NCBI GenBank assembly: GCA_963783085.1 | Contig: CAWAMJ010000010.1 | Span: forward strand, 1-64,000 | Direction of reading: 5' to 3' | Origin: CAVYUC01 sp963783085 | GTDB taxonomy: Bacteria > Bacteroidota > Bacteroidia > Bacteroidales > Prolixibacteraceae | DNA length: 64,000 bases | Shown: positions 53,976 through 63,705 of the stretch, piece by piece | Layout of the letters: every line of letters starts with the position of its first letter | How positions within the stretch are numbered: position 1 is the stretch's first letter | The notes under the pieces: model-generated | What the model was told of the DNA's origin: nothing | The model's input: only the letters and a program-made list of their open reading frames with translations | Databases searched by the model: none | Program-made: the position numbers and the translations under genes

Positions 53976-54374
53976 ATGGTCCCGCTTTCATTTCGCGAAA
54001 TTGCCGAACGGCTGAAGAATATTGAACTCCCGGAAATTGACCTGGTTATCGGAATCGGTTCCGGGGGAATTGTACCGGCCGGTTTTGTGGCTTTTCATTT
54101 AAATGCTGAATTACAGGTGATGGTTTTAAATTACCGCGACGAGCAAAATAATCCGCGTTACAATGAACCCAGGGTTTTACAAAAGCCGGACTGGAACCTC
54201 GAAGGTAAGAGAATCCTGCTGGTAGATGATGTCTCGGTTTCCGGAAAAACCATGAATGCAGCGCTCGGACAGTTAAAAGGATTGAATGTGAAAACACTGG
54301 CGATGAAAGGAAAGGCCGACTATGTTCTTTTTCCTGAAATAAAGGATTGCGTAAAATGGCCATGGAAGCCTTAA
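53976..54374 (+). CDS. Phosphoribosyltransferase-family protein
   Basis: This 132-aa protein is a compact type I phosphoribosyltransferase-fold protein. The PRPP loop is ILLVDDVSVSGKTMNAAL (about residue 80) and the N-terminal loop IGIGSGGIVPAGFVAFHL contains the diphosphate-binding Gly residues. An in-frame TTG precedes the ATG at 53976. It is shorter than most purine PRTs, and the base substrate is not evident. No close functional partner is seen nearby. Confidence 0.85.
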   Translation: MVPLSFREIAERLKNIELPEIDLVIGIGSGGIVPAGFVAFHLNAELQVMVLNYRDEQNNPRYNEPRVLQKPDWNLEGKRILLVDDVSVSGKTMNAALGQLKGLNVKTLAMKGKADYVLFPEIKDCVKWPWKP

Positions 54375-54393
54375 CAAACATTAAATTTAAAAG

Positions 54394-54882
54394 ATGATTT
54401 TCCGGGGGAAATTGATATGGCGGTCATTACTGGTTATAATACTGGTTGTTGTGGCGATTTGGCGCCTGCTGCCATCAAATAAGGAACAGTATATTCGGAA
54501 ATATGAACGGTTTGTTGACCAGGTGGAAAAAGACCACGAAAGTTACAGCGAAAAAGATTGGCGCTGGTCCGACCGCCGTTTTAAAAAATTCAACAGCGAC
54601 TGGTACAAGTTGTACGAAGACAATTTAACAGCCGGTGAAAAATTAAAGGTAAAAGCGCTGGCCGTGCGGTATCATTCCTTCAAAGGTGAAAAGGAATTAA
54701 CAAAGTATAGGGAACTCCTGAAAAAAGATGTGGAAGAAATACGAAAAAAGGTGGAGGATTACGTTGAAAATGATGCAACGGAAGATTTGGAAAAACTGAA
54801 AGAAGGCGCAAAAGAAATTGGAGATTCCGCTGTGAAAGTTCTGGAAAACATCATGAAAAGCATTAATAAGAAAAATGATTAA
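54394..54882 (+). CDS. DUF6565-like membrane-anchored helical protein
   Basis: This 162-aa protein has one N-terminal transmembrane helix (IWRSLLVIILVVVAIWRLL) and a helical, charged body (IRKYERFVDQVEKDHESYSEKDWRWSDRRFKKF... VRYHSFKGEKELTKY). It resembles DUF6565 proteins of Bacteroidota. A terminal coiled coil is likely. Function unknown. Confidence 0.72.
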   Translation: MIFRGKLIWRSLLVIILVVVAIWRLLPSNKEQYIRKYERFVDQVEKDHESYSEKDWRWSDRRFKKFNSDWYKLYEDNLTAGEKLKVKALAVRYHSFKGEKELTKYRELLKKDVEEIRKKVEDYVENDATEDLEKLKEGAKEIGDSAVKVLENIMKSINKKND

Positions 54883-54919
54883 CTTTCGTAATCAGATTAT
54901 ATATTAAAAGCTAAACCAA

Positions 54920-57900
54920 ATGAAAATCAGGCTGTCCGTTTTTACCCTCATTTTTTGTTCGTTCCTCATTGCTCAAGGAAGCGCACAGGATAAAGTGAAA
55001 GTTTGGGAAGAACCGCTTACCATTCCCACCTATCTGGTTAAGGCGCCGGACAAAAATCCGATGTTTTTTCAGCACCAGTCGTACCAGGGAGCAAGCCGCG
55101 TGATCTATCCGTACGCACTTCAGGACAATATCACCGATGAAAAAGCAGATAAAATGTACCAGGCGCTCTACCTTGAAAATGAATACATTAAACTCTGCGT
55201 TTTGCCGGAAATCGGAGGCCGTTTGTTCTATGCCATCGATAAAACCAACGGGTACGATATTTTCTACCACCAGCATGTAATAAAACCTGCCAATATTGGT
55301 ATGGCCGGAGCGTGGATTTCAGGTGGAATCGAGTTCTGTGTGTTTCACCATCACCGGGCTTCCACCAATTTGCCGGTAGATTATAGTTTGAAACAAAACG
55401 ACGACGGCAGCGCTACCATCTGGATTGGCGAAACAGAGCCGCGCCAGCGCATGAAATGGACCATCGGGATTTCACTTTTCCCGGGGAAATCATACATCCA
55501 GGTTGATGGCCGGTTGATGAACCCAACCGACAACGTCAATTCCATGCTTTACTGGGCAAATGTTGCTACACAGGTAAATGATAACTATCAGGTTATTTTC
55601 CCGCCGTCGACTGACTTTGCGGTTTATCACGCCAAAAACAGTTTTGCACACTGGCCGGTTACGCACGAAACCTACAACGGAAAAGAATATTACCGGAACA
55701 ACATCGATGCAAGCTGGTGGAAAAACCATCCGGATCCGGTTTCATTTTTCGCGCATGATATTAAAGAAGGGTTCCTGGCGGGCTATGATTACGGGAAACA
55801 TGCCGGGACGATGCATGTGGCGAATCAAAACATTGTAAAAGGCGCCAAATTGTGGGAGTGGGGCCCGGGCGACTATGGTGCAATGTGGGATTCGAAGGTA
55901 CTGACCGACAGCGATGGCCCATACGCCGAACTGATGGCGGGCGCTTATTCCGATAACCAACCCGATTACAGCTGGATAAAACCTTACGAATACAAAACCT
56001 TCCGGCAAAACTGGTACCCGCTGCGTGAAACTGAAGGCGCCGTTGCAGCCAACCTCAATGCAACCATCAACCTCAAAAAAACAAAAGGGAACGAATATAT
56101 TGTTGCGGCAAATACCACGCAGAAATTTCCGGGATCGAAAATTTTGTTGCAGAAAAACGACCAAACGATTTTTGTATCTGTCACTGATATTTCTCCCGCA
56201 AACCCGTTTTCCCAAAAAGTTAAGGTTGAAAATGCAAAAGAAGAAGAATTAAAAATTTCGTTGATCGATGAAAACGGAAATGAATTAATTTCCTACAAAC
56301 CAGTAAAAAAAGAGGAAAACCTGCCGCTTCCGCAGCCGGTGGAGCCGCCCAAACCGCCGCAGGAAATTCAATCCGTCGAAGAATTATATCTTACCGGTTT
56401 GCGAATTAAACAATTTCACAATGCGCGTTTGGAGCCGGAGGCTTATTTTGAAGAAGCTTTAAAACGCGATTCGCTTGATACCCGTTGCAATACGATGATG
56501 GGAATTGTCAGGCAACAGGATTTTAAACTGGATGAGGCAGCCGGCTATTTCCGGACCGCGCTGAAACGTTTAACTGCAAACTATACGCGGCCGAAAAACT
56601 GCGAACCGTTCTTTCATCTGGGTGTCATTCTTAAGCAACAGAAAAAATACGATGCAGCTTATGATACCTTGTATCGTGCAGCCTGGGATCAGGATTTTGC
56701 CTCGGCAGCGTATTTTCACCTGGCCCAGATATCCTCGATTCGAAAAAATTATGAACAGGCGCTGGAAGAAATTAACCGCTCGCTCGATTATAACGCCGCC
56801 AACCTTACTGCGCTCAACCTCAAAATCTCGCTGTTGCGAATTACCGGTAAAAAAGAAGGAGCGAAAATGCTGGCAGACCTGGCGGTTCAGAGAGATGCCC
56901 TCAACTTCAGGGCTATAAATGAAAATGTTTTACTGGGGACAACTGATTGGGAAACATTGAAAAAACAACTTCGCAATAATCCGGAATCCTATCTCGAACT
57001 GGCTGTTGATTACCTCAATTCAGGCTTAAATGATGAAGCCAAAACATTGTTGTCGCAGGCAATTAATGGCGGGAACAAGCAGTTGCGCCAGTATCCAACC
57101 ATCCACTACTACCTTGCATCAATATACAACAGCGAAGGAAATTTAACGAAAGCGGAAGCTTATTTAAAAATTGCACAAAACCTGCCAACAGATTATTGCT
57201 TTCCTTACCGATTTGAAACCATCGACGTGTATAAAACCGCAATTCAACTGAACCCGGGAGGTTCCCGGGCATATTATTATCTGGGCAACCTGTTGTATGA
57301 TAAACAGCCGGAAGAAGCGATTCGCCGCTGGGTTAAGGCTTCTCAGTATGAACCGGGGCTGGCCGTGGCAGAACGGAATATCGGCTGGGGCTATAATCAA
57401 ACGTATGGAAATTTGAAAAATGCAATAACCGCTTACGAAAAGGCGATTCAGCAGGACAAAACACAGCCCCGCTTTTATTACGAACTCGATAAGCTGTATG
57501 AGAAAAATGGCACCGGCATCGACATCCGCCGGGAGTTGCTCACCGAAAATCACGAAATTGTATCGCAACGTCCCGATGCATTTTTGCAGGAGATACAGGT
57601 GCTTTCGCTTTCCGGGGATTATAAAAAAGCCATCGAATATTTAACAAACCATTTTTTTCCGCGCCAGGAAGGAGTGGACAACCTGCACGAAATTTATGTG
57701 GATGCCTGTTTGGGACAAGGGCTGACAGAATTTAAAGCGGCAAATTATGAAGCGGCGCTCCATTATTTCCAAATGGCTGATGAATATCCTGAAAACCACC
57801 AGATTGGCAGAAACGACAACTATGAAAAAAATGCGCAGATTTACTACTGCCAGGCAGTTACATACGAAAGGTTAAAAAACCGGAAGACGGCCAACCAGTT

Positions 57901-58246
57901 ATATGAAAAAATAAATAAAACAGAGGTACGATCGCCTGAATTTGAGTTTTACAAGGCACTGGCACTGCAAAAAACAGGAAAAACCGAAGTGGTTAAAAAG
58001 CTGGAAAAAGAAATAGAGCAGCGAGGAAAGCAATTGATTACGGAAGCCGGCGAAGATGATTTCTTTTCGAAATTTGGCGACAAAGAATTGCCAAATTTGC
58101 GGCAATCAAACGGTAACTATCTTCTTGGTTTGGCGAATTTGCTGAAAGGCAACGATGAACGGGCCTATAACCAGTTTGAGTCGGCAGTTCAAATAAATCC
58201 CGGCCATTTATGGAGTCATATTTTTCTCATGCAGATGAACAATTAA
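54920..58246 (+). CDS. DUF5107/TPR-repeat protein, probably glycan-related
   Basis: This 1108-aa protein has a signal peptide (about 1-22, IAQGSAQ). A DUF5107 domain (about 35-330) shows LPEIGGRLFYAIDKTNGYDIFYHQHVIKPANIG, GIEFCVFHHHRAST and WANVATQVND. A beta-rich linker follows, then many TPR units (about 490-1100, for example YFRTALKRLTANYTRP, AYYYLGNLLYDKQPEEAIRRWVKA, ALHYFQMADEYPENHQ). The family occurs in carbohydrate utilization loci; the DUF5107 fold resembles mutarotase/hydrolase-like sugar-binding domains. A GH43 gene follows after 12 bases, supporting a glycan role; the substrate is unknown. Confidence 0.85.
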   Translation: MKIRLSVFTLIFCSFLIAQGSAQDKVKVWEEPLTIPTYLVKAPDKNPMFFQHQSYQGASRVIYPYALQDNITDEKADKMYQALYLENEYIKLCVLPEIGGRLFYAIDKTNGYDIFYHQHVIKPANIGMAGAWISGGIEFCVFHHHRASTNLPVDYSLKQNDDGSATIWIGETEPRQRMKWTIGISLFPGKSYIQVDGRLMNPTDNVNSMLYWANVATQVNDNYQVIFPPSTDFAVYHAKNSFAHWPVTHETYNGKEYYRNNIDASWWKNHPDPVSFFAHDIKEGFLAGYDYGKHAGTMHVANQNIVKGAKLWEWGPGDYGAMWDSKVLTDSDGPYAELMAGAYSDNQPDYSWIKPYEYKTFRQNWYPLRETEGAVAANLNATINLKKTKGNEYIVAANTTQKFPGSKILLQKNDQTIFVSVTDISPANPFSQKVKVENAKEEELKISLIDENGNELISYKPVKKEENLPLPQPVEPPKPPQEIQSVEELYLTGLRIKQFHNARLEPEAYFEEALKRDSLDTRCNTMMGIVRQQDFKLDEAAGYFRTALKRLTANYTRPKNCEPFFHLGVILKQQKKYDAAYDTLYRAAWDQDFASAAYFHLAQISSIRKNYEQALEEINRSLDYNAANLTALNLKISLLRITGKKEGAKMLADLAVQRDALNFRAINENVLLGTTDWETLKKQLRNNPESYLELAVDYLNSGLNDEAKTLLSQAINGGNKQLRQYPTIHYYLASIYNSEGNLTKAEAYLKIAQNLPTDYCFPYRFETIDVYKTAIQLNPGGSRAYYYLGNLLYDKQPEEAIRRWVKASQYEPGLAVAERNIGWGYNQTYGNLKNAITAYEKAIQQDKTQPRFYYELDKLYEKNGTGIDIRRELLTENHEIVSQRPDAFLQEIQVLSLSGDYKKAIEYLTNHFFPRQEGVDNLHEIYVDACLGQGLTEFKAANYEAALHYFQMADEYPENHQIGRNDNYEKNAQIYYCQAVTYERLKNRKTANQLYEKINKTEVRSPEFEFYKALALQKTGKTEVVKKLEKEIEQRGKQLITEAGEDDFFSKFGDKELPNLRQSNGNYLLGLANLLKGNDERAYNQFESAVQINPGHLWSHIFLMQMNN

Positions 58247-58258
58247 AAACAATAAACG

Positions 58259-59392
58259 ATGCAGGTTTTTACCTTCCTTTTTATATTATTGGCTTTTTTG
58301 CAGAAACCGGAAAAAACCATAAAACCAGGAGAAATTTGGTCCGATAATAATGGGGTACATATCAATGCTCACGGTGGGGGCATGTTATTTCACCGGGGAA
58401 AATACTATTGGTTTGGCGAACACAAAATTGAAGGACGACAGGGAAATCAGGCCTGGGTGGGTGTTCATTGTTATTCCTCGAAAAACCTGGCTGACTGGAA
58501 AGATGAGGGAATTGCGCTTGAAGTGGTTAAAAACGACCCGGACCATGATATTGCTGAAGGTTGTGTGCTGGAACGTCCGAAGGTAATTTACAATCCAACC
58601 AATCAAACATATGTAATGTGGTTTCACCTTGAGCTGAAAGGGCAGGGGTATGATGCGGCGCGCTCGGGGGTGGCAGTCAGCAGCAAGATCACCGGGCCGT
58701 ATGTTTTTGTCAAAAGTTTCAGACCAAACGCCGGATTTTGGCCGCAAAACGTAAAACCAATTCATAAACAACCGGTTGGTCCGGATGTAAAAGAAAAATA
58801 CTGCGGCGGGAAAGGTTGCCTGCCTGCCCATCCCGACAGTGTAAATTTGCTTGGCCGCGATTTTGCCGGTGGTCAAATGGCGCGCGATCAAACCATTTTT
58901 GTGGATGACGATGGCAAAGCTTACCACATTTATTCCTCGGAAGAAAACAGCACGTTGCACATTTCGCAATTAACCGACGATTATCTCTCTGATTCAGGAT
59001 ATTATGTTCGTGTTTTTCCAGATCGTTACATGGAAGCTCCTGCCATATTCAAGCACAAAAACAAATATTTTATGATTGCCTCTGATTGCACCGGCTGGGA
59101 ACCAAACGCCGCACGTTTGGCGTGGGCGCCTAATATTTTCGGCCCCTGGACCGAACTTGGAAATCCCTGTGTTGGGAATGAAGCCGACGTAACGTTTCAC
59201 TCACAAAGTACATACGTCCTGCCGGTTTACGGGAAAAAGGATGCTTTTATTTTTATGGCTGATCGATGGACGCCGGAAAATGCCATTGACGGACGTTATG
59301 TTTGGTTACCTGTTCAGTTTTCTGAAAATGGTCTGCCATTCCTGGCATGGATGGATGAATGGAGCCCTGGTTTTTTTGATCAGCAACACTGA
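58259..59392 (+). CDS. Glycoside hydrolase family 43 protein
   Basis: This 377-aa protein has a signal peptide (LFILLAFLQKPEK) and a five-bladed propeller of GH43. N-terminal HINAHGGGMLFHRGKYYWFGEHK and AEGCVLERPKVIYN are characteristic; ARDQTIFVDDDGKAYHIYSSEENSTLHI and YMEAPAIFKHKNKYFMIAS (general acid Glu) follow. The HINAHGGG start is typical of GH43 subfamilies acting on galactans (24/34-like), where the first Asp is often replaced; this assignment is tentative. It probably acts with the upstream DUF5107 protein. Confidence 0.85.
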   Translation: MQVFTFLFILLAFLQKPEKTIKPGEIWSDNNGVHINAHGGGMLFHRGKYYWFGEHKIEGRQGNQAWVGVHCYSSKNLADWKDEGIALEVVKNDPDHDIAEGCVLERPKVIYNPTNQTYVMWFHLELKGQGYDAARSGVAVSSKITGPYVFVKSFRPNAGFWPQNVKPIHKQPVGPDVKEKYCGGKGCLPAHPDSVNLLGRDFAGGQMARDQTIFVDDDGKAYHIYSSEENSTLHISQLTDDYLSDSGYYVRVFPDRYMEAPAIFKHKNKYFMIASDCTGWEPNAARLAWAPNIFGPWTELGNPCVGNEADVTFHSQSTYVLPVYGKKDAFIFMADRWTPENAIDGRYVWLPVQFSENGLPFLAWMDEWSPGFFDQQH

Positions 59393-59402
59393 ATAAACAG
59401 GA

Positions 59403-59437
59403 TTCCAACCTTGTCAAATTAGTTGGCAAGATTGGAA
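59403..59437. terminator. Bidirectional hairpin between convergent GH43 and GH20 genes
   Basis: TTCCAAC-CTTG-T-CAA pairs with TTG-G-CAAG-A-TTGGAA, with an ATTAG loop. It lies between two converging stop codons, with no long T-run on either side. Confidence 0.6.
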
Positions 59438-59457
59438 CCCATATTTCTTATCCAACT

Positions 59458-61005
59458 TTATTCGTTCCACTCTACCAGGTTCGAAGGATAGTAATCAATA
59501 TCCATGTCTTTGAACCGTTTCCCGAAGCGCCCAAGCCGCATTTTGTAGTCGTTCCAGTCCCGGGCTTCCGGCGCTGTCCAGCCAATTTCGGCAAAACCAG
59601 GCAACCGCGGAAAAACCATGTATTCAATATCCCTGAGGTTCGTTACTGTTTCCGACCAGAGCGGTGCTTCCACACCCAGGATATCTTCTTTGCCAACACC
59701 TTCAACGTAAGTGGCAGGGTCCCAAATGTAAGCGGTGTCTATTTCTATATATCCTGCCCAGTGCAGGCCCAGATGTGTGGTGGAATCGTACTGCATATCG
59801 AGATATGCTTTTTTCGCTGGCGACATAATTACCTTAGCTCCTTTTTGCACTCCCAGAGTGGTGTTTTCAACATTAGCCCAAAATTGTACAACCGCATTGT
59901 CAACCAGTTCGGCATTGGCAATTTCGTCCCAGCCGATTACTTTTTTTCCGTGCGAAACCACAATATCCTGCACGCGGTTGACGAAATAAATATAATCATC
60001 GTGGTTGGTTGAATGCGATTCATCACCGCCAATATGAAAATACGGTCCGGGTGTTAACTCTGCAATTTCACCCACAACGTCGTTTATAAATTGATATGTC
60101 ACCTCCTTATCTGTACAAAACGTGCTGAAACCTACTTTGGTTCCGGTGTATAAATCTGTGGCTTTGCCGTTGCAGTTTAGCTCCGGGTATGATGCCAGCG
60201 CAGCATTGGTGTGTCCCGGCATATCTACCTCCGGGACAATGGTGACAAATCTTTCGCGGGCATAGTTAACAATGTCGGAATATTCTTCCTGCGTATAATA
60301 ACCCGCTTCACCGCCGCCCACTTCGGTGCTCCCGCCTATTTCAGTGAGTTTTGGCCATGATTTTATCTCAATTCGCCAACCCTGATCATCGGTTAAATGC
60401 AGGTGAAGGACATTCATTTTATATGCCGCCAGATAATCGATAAATCGTTTTACGTCGCCTACCGAAAAAAAATGTCGCGCTACGTCAAGCATTGCTCCGC
60501 GGTAACCGTATTCCGGAAAATCACGGATGGTGCCTGAAGCCAGCACGAGTGCAGTATCTGAATTATTTGTCACTGGCATGGTTTGCAACAGTGTTTGCAC
60601 ACCATAGAAGCACCCTGCAGGAGATGATGCCTGGATGGAAATTAGTTTATTGCCAATATTCAGTTCATATCCTTCTTCCCCAAGTTCCGAATCGCCGGAT
60701 GTTGTGGAAAGATAAATTCCCTGGCGCGGCAATTCTCCGGTTGTTTCTATTTCGGAATGCATTCCTGTAACACGGTTCATTTCGCTGGACAGGTATTGGG
60801 CTACCCGCTGCAATTCTTCCGAAGTTTCTTCGTAATAAATGGTTACATCATCCGAAATTTTAAACCTGTCGCCGGATGCATTGACAGATACCGGTTTTGG
60901 GATAAAGCTGGTTTTTCCCAGGTCGGTTGGAGTTTCGGGATTACAAGAGCTGAAAGCAATCATAATAATAATGATAATAGTAAAGGAAAATGAGCTGGTT
61001 TTCAT
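59458..61005 (-). CDS. GH20 beta-N-acetylhexosaminidase, lipoprotein
   Basis: This 515-aa protein has a lipoprotein signal (IIIIIMIAFSSCNPET, Cys about residue 20). A GH20 N-terminal domain is at about 35-150 and the GH20 catalytic barrel at about 155-490: YRGAMLDVARHFFSV, HLHLTDDQGWRIEIKSWPKL, VDMPGHTNAALASYPEL, and HIGGDESHST with the catalytic Asp-Glu pair. It removes terminal GlcNAc/GalNAc from glycans with substrate assistance. The start codon is at 61005. It is transcribed away from the Gfo/Idh/MocA gene, sharing a 230-bp region. Confidence 0.93.
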   Translation of the reverse strand: MKTSSFSFTIIIIIMIAFSSCNPETPTDLGKTSFIPKPVSVNASGDRFKISDDVTIYYEETSEELQRVAQYLSSEMNRVTGMHSEIETTGELPRQGIYLSTTSGDSELGEEGYELNIGNKLISIQASSPAGCFYGVQTLLQTMPVTNNSDTALVLASGTIRDFPEYGYRGAMLDVARHFFSVGDVKRFIDYLAAYKMNVLHLHLTDDQGWRIEIKSWPKLTEIGGSTEVGGGEAGYYTQEEYSDIVNYARERFVTIVPEVDMPGHTNAALASYPELNCNGKATDLYTGTKVGFSTFCTDKEVTYQFINDVVGEIAELTPGPYFHIGGDESHSTNHDDYIYFVNRVQDIVVSHGKKVIGWDEIANAELVDNAVVQFWANVENTTLGVQKGAKVIMSPAKKAYLDMQYDSTTHLGLHWAGYIEIDTAYIWDPATYVEGVGKEDILGVEAPLWSETVTNLRDIEYMVFPRLPGFAEIGWTAPEARDWNDYKMRLGRFGKRFKDMDIDYYPSNLVEWNE

Positions 61006-61237
61006 AATGTATAAATGAGATGAATTTTGATTTCAGCCATAAAATTACAGAATTTTAAAGAAGTTGAAGATAGTTAATGCACAATTTCCGGTGTTTAACC
61101 CATTGTTCGTATACGTCGCAATTTATTATCATCCGGATGCAAAGTTTTTTCATCAACAGCGGCTGATTTTACCTTTCATTTTATTAATTTAACGCATTTA
61201 AATATTCCAGGTTTAAATCAGCTAAAATTTATACATA

Positions 61238-62584
61238 ATGAACAAGATCAATCTGAACAGGCGTCATTTTATCTCCAAAACAGCCATCGGCGCCATTGGG
61301 GCAGCAGGGATATTAACTTCCTGTTCAGCCAAAACATCCGGAAAAGAAGAAATTCAGTTACCCGAAATACTCGATCAGGCGCCTGACGGGAAAGTTATTA
61401 AAGCCGGATTAATCGGTTGTGGCGGCAGGGGGACCGGAGCCGCTGTAAACTTTTTGGATGCCGGGCCAAATTTGCAAATAGTGGCACTTGGCGATGTTTT
61501 TCAGGATAAAATTGACAACTGCCGCGCAAAACTAAAAGAAGAAAAAAATGTGGAAATTGCCGATGAAAATTGTTTCGTGGGTTTCGACAGTTATCAGAAA
61601 GTAATCGATTCAGGAGTTGACCTGGTTTTGCTTTGCACTCCGCCGCATTTTCGCCCGGCGCATGTGGAAGCAGCAGTAAATGCGCGCAAACACATTTTCA
61701 TGGAAAAACCAATTGCGGTTGATCCTGTAGGTGCCCGTTCTGTGATGGCATCGGCAAAAAAAGCGGAAGCCATAGGTTTGTGCATGGTCAGCGGCACCAT
61801 ACGGCGGGTTCAAAAAGATTATATGGAAACTCAGCGGCAAGTGGCAAACGGTAAAATTGGGGAAATAACCGGCGCCAATATTATTCGAAACGGCGGCGCG
61901 TTGTGGTACCGGAAGCGGCGGCCGGAATGGAGCGATATGGAATACATGCTGCGAAACTGGGTGAATTTCTGCTGGCTTTCGGGCGATCATATTACCGAGC
62001 AGTTTATTCATGAAATCGATGTGATGAACTGGTATTTAGGTAAAAATCCGGTGAAAGCTATCGGATGGGGAGGACGTCAGCGGCGGATTACCGGCGACCA
62101 ATATGATTTTTTCAGTGTGGAATACGTTTATGACAATGGCATGCGGGCGCATTGTGCAGCACGGCAAATCAGCGGATGCAGTAACCAGAAAGTTCAACAG
62201 ATAAATGGCACGAAAGGTTATGCCGATGCAGCAGGGAAACTGTACGATTTGCAGGGAAATGAAATCTGGCGTTATCCGCAGCCGGAAGAAGGAGATACCT
62301 CGTCGCCATGGAAAGTGACCAATCCTTATGTACAGGAACATATTAACCTGGTGACTGGTATCCGCTCGGGAAAGCCGGTTAATGATGCCGAGGCTCAGAT
62401 CAATTCAACCCTGATTACAATAATGGGAAGAATTTCGGCTTACACAGGAAAAGATGTTACCTGGGACGAAATGATGAATTCAGATTTGTACCTGGGGCCA
62501 AAAACATATGTATTCGGACCGATGCCGGAAATTACCGAAGAAGTACCAAGGGCAGGAACAGAAAGCACATCGGAACTGGTATAG
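61238..62584 (+). CDS. Tat-signal Gfo/Idh/MocA-family oxidoreductase, probable lipoprotein
   Basis: This 448-aa protein has a twin-arginine signal (NLNRRHFISKTAIGAIGAAGILTSCSAK) with a lipobox Cys. A Rossmann domain follows (AGLIGCGGRGTGAAVNFLDAG, LALGDVFQD-like) with the family's MEKPIAVDPVGA (EKP) motif, then a C-terminal alpha/beta domain with SGDHITEQFIHEIDVMNWYLG. Tat export with a bound NAD(P) cofactor is typical of extracytoplasmic members. Known relatives oxidize C3 of glycosides. The DUF1080 gene follows after 43 bases. Confidence 0.92.
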   Translation: MNKINLNRRHFISKTAIGAIGAAGILTSCSAKTSGKEEIQLPEILDQAPDGKVIKAGLIGCGGRGTGAAVNFLDAGPNLQIVALGDVFQDKIDNCRAKLKEEKNVEIADENCFVGFDSYQKVIDSGVDLVLLCTPPHFRPAHVEAAVNARKHIFMEKPIAVDPVGARSVMASAKKAEAIGLCMVSGTIRRVQKDYMETQRQVANGKIGEITGANIIRNGGALWYRKRRPEWSDMEYMLRNWVNFCWLSGDHITEQFIHEIDVMNWYLGKNPVKAIGWGGRQRRITGDQYDFFSVEYVYDNGMRAHCAARQISGCSNQKVQQINGTKGYADAAGKLYDLQGNEIWRYPQPEEGDTSSPWKVTNPYVQEHINLVTGIRSGKPVNDAEAQINSTLITIMGRISAYTGKDVTWDEMMNSDLYLGPKTYVFGPMPEITEEVPRAGTESTSELV

Positions 62585-62627
62585 GTGGTTATGATTAAAT
62601 ATTGGAAATGAATTCTAAATTAATCCG

Positions 62628-63326
62628 ATGAAAACATTAATAGTAATTTTGATTTCGATTTTGATTTCCGCAAGTGCTTTTTCTCAAAATCCTCTTTTTC
62701 AATTCGGTGAAAAAATGGAATCGGAAAATGTTATTCCCGGGAAAAAAGTAAAAAGCGAGCCGGTACAGTGGTATCAGGTAAATACGGAAGAAGATACCTG
62801 GACAATAAATGGGAACGAATTGATTTGTTCAGGCCATCCAATCGGTGTTGTTCGTTCAGGAGAAAAATTTGAAAATTTCATTCTCCACATCGAATGGAAG
62901 CACATGGAAGCAGGTGGTAATTCCGGTACTTTTGTCTGGAGCGACGCCGATCCGGGGGAAAACCGGCTGCCTAACGGAGTGGAAGTTCAAATGCTTGAGC
63001 TCGACTGGGTGAACCAGCACATTAAAGACGGGGTGAAACCACCAATTGCTTACGTCCACGGGGAGTTGTTTGGAGTGGGCGGAGTTGAAACTGTTCCCGA
63101 TAATCCGCGTGGAAAAAGGAGTAAATCCATCGAGAACCGCTGCAAAGGGAAAGGCGAATGGAACACATACGATGTGGTTTGTGTGGATGGTACCATTAAA
63201 CTTTCGGTGAATGGAAAATTTGTCAACGGAATCAGCAAATCAACAAAGAACAGCGGTTACATCTGTCTCGAATCAGAAGGGGCTGAAATACATTTTAGAA
63301 ATATAAGGATCATCGAACTGCCCTAA
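62628..63326 (+). CDS. DUF1080 (3-keto-disaccharide hydrolase-like) secreted protein
   Basis: This 232-aa protein has a signal peptide (IVILISILISASAFSQ) and a concanavalin-like DUF1080 domain (SGEKFENFILHIEWKHMEAGGNSGTFVWSDADPGENRLPNGVEVQMLE; GEWNTYDVVCVDGTIKLSVNGKFVNGI). Members of this family cleave 3-keto-glycosides after an oxidoreductase has oxidized C3. The gene is coupled to the Tat oxidoreductase, consistent with that pathway. Its specificity is unknown. Confidence 0.88.
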   Translation: MKTLIVILISILISASAFSQNPLFQFGEKMESENVIPGKKVKSEPVQWYQVNTEEDTWTINGNELICSGHPIGVVRSGEKFENFILHIEWKHMEAGGNSGTFVWSDADPGENRLPNGVEVQMLELDWVNQHIKDGVKPPIAYVHGELFGVGGVETVPDNPRGKRSKSIENRCKGKGEWNTYDVVCVDGTIKLSVNGKFVNGISKSTKNSGYICLESEGAEIHFRNIRIIELP

Positions 63327-63334
63327 TTTTTTAA

Positions 63335-63366
63335 TCCGCCTGGTGATCTTTGCATCGCCGGGCGGA
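63335..63366. terminator. Hairpin between convergent DUF1080 and Lrp-domain genes
   Basis: TCCGCC-GG-GAT pairs with ATC-CC-GGCGGA. No long T-run follows on the plus strand; a run of T precedes it, so it could serve the minus-strand genes. Confidence 0.5.
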
Positions 63367-63424
63367 CTAAAACCTTCAAATTCTTCAAACGGAAGTCTCT
63401 GACGAAAAAATCACTTTTCGAATT

Positions 63425-63694
63425 TCACCCAAAAGCAATGTCTTTTTTCGATATTTTTCGAAAAGCAATCATTGATTCCGTGTCGGTAATACCTTCAACC
63501 TGCGTGATTTTTTCAGTCATTAATTCCGCCAGTTGCTCATTGTTTCCGAGGCGGATGATGGCAACCAAATCAAACCGGCCACTTACTGAATAAACTTCAA
63601 CAATTCCATCGATTTCGGCAAGGCGTTCGCCAACCGAATTTACTTTGTCCCTTTCTGTTTGAATCAAAACGACTGCTGTAATCATGTTTTTCAA
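63425..63694 (-). CDS. Stand-alone Lrp/AsnC ligand-binding (RAM) domain protein
   Basis: This 89-aa protein consists only of the AsnC_trans_reg domain (TAVVLIQTERDKVNSVGERLAEIDGIVEVYSVSGRFDLVAIIRL) and lacks the DNA-binding HTH of full-length Lrp. Stand-alone versions form ring-like multimers that bind small ligands and may modulate full-length relatives. It lies 11 bases behind the cation transporter gene on the same strand. Confidence 0.88.
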   Translation of the reverse strand: MKNMITAVVLIQTERDKVNSVGERLAEIDGIVEVYSVSGRFDLVAIIRLGNNEQLAELMTEKITQVEGITDTESMIAFRKISKKDIAFG

Positions 63695-63705
63695 TTTTTA
63701 ATTTA

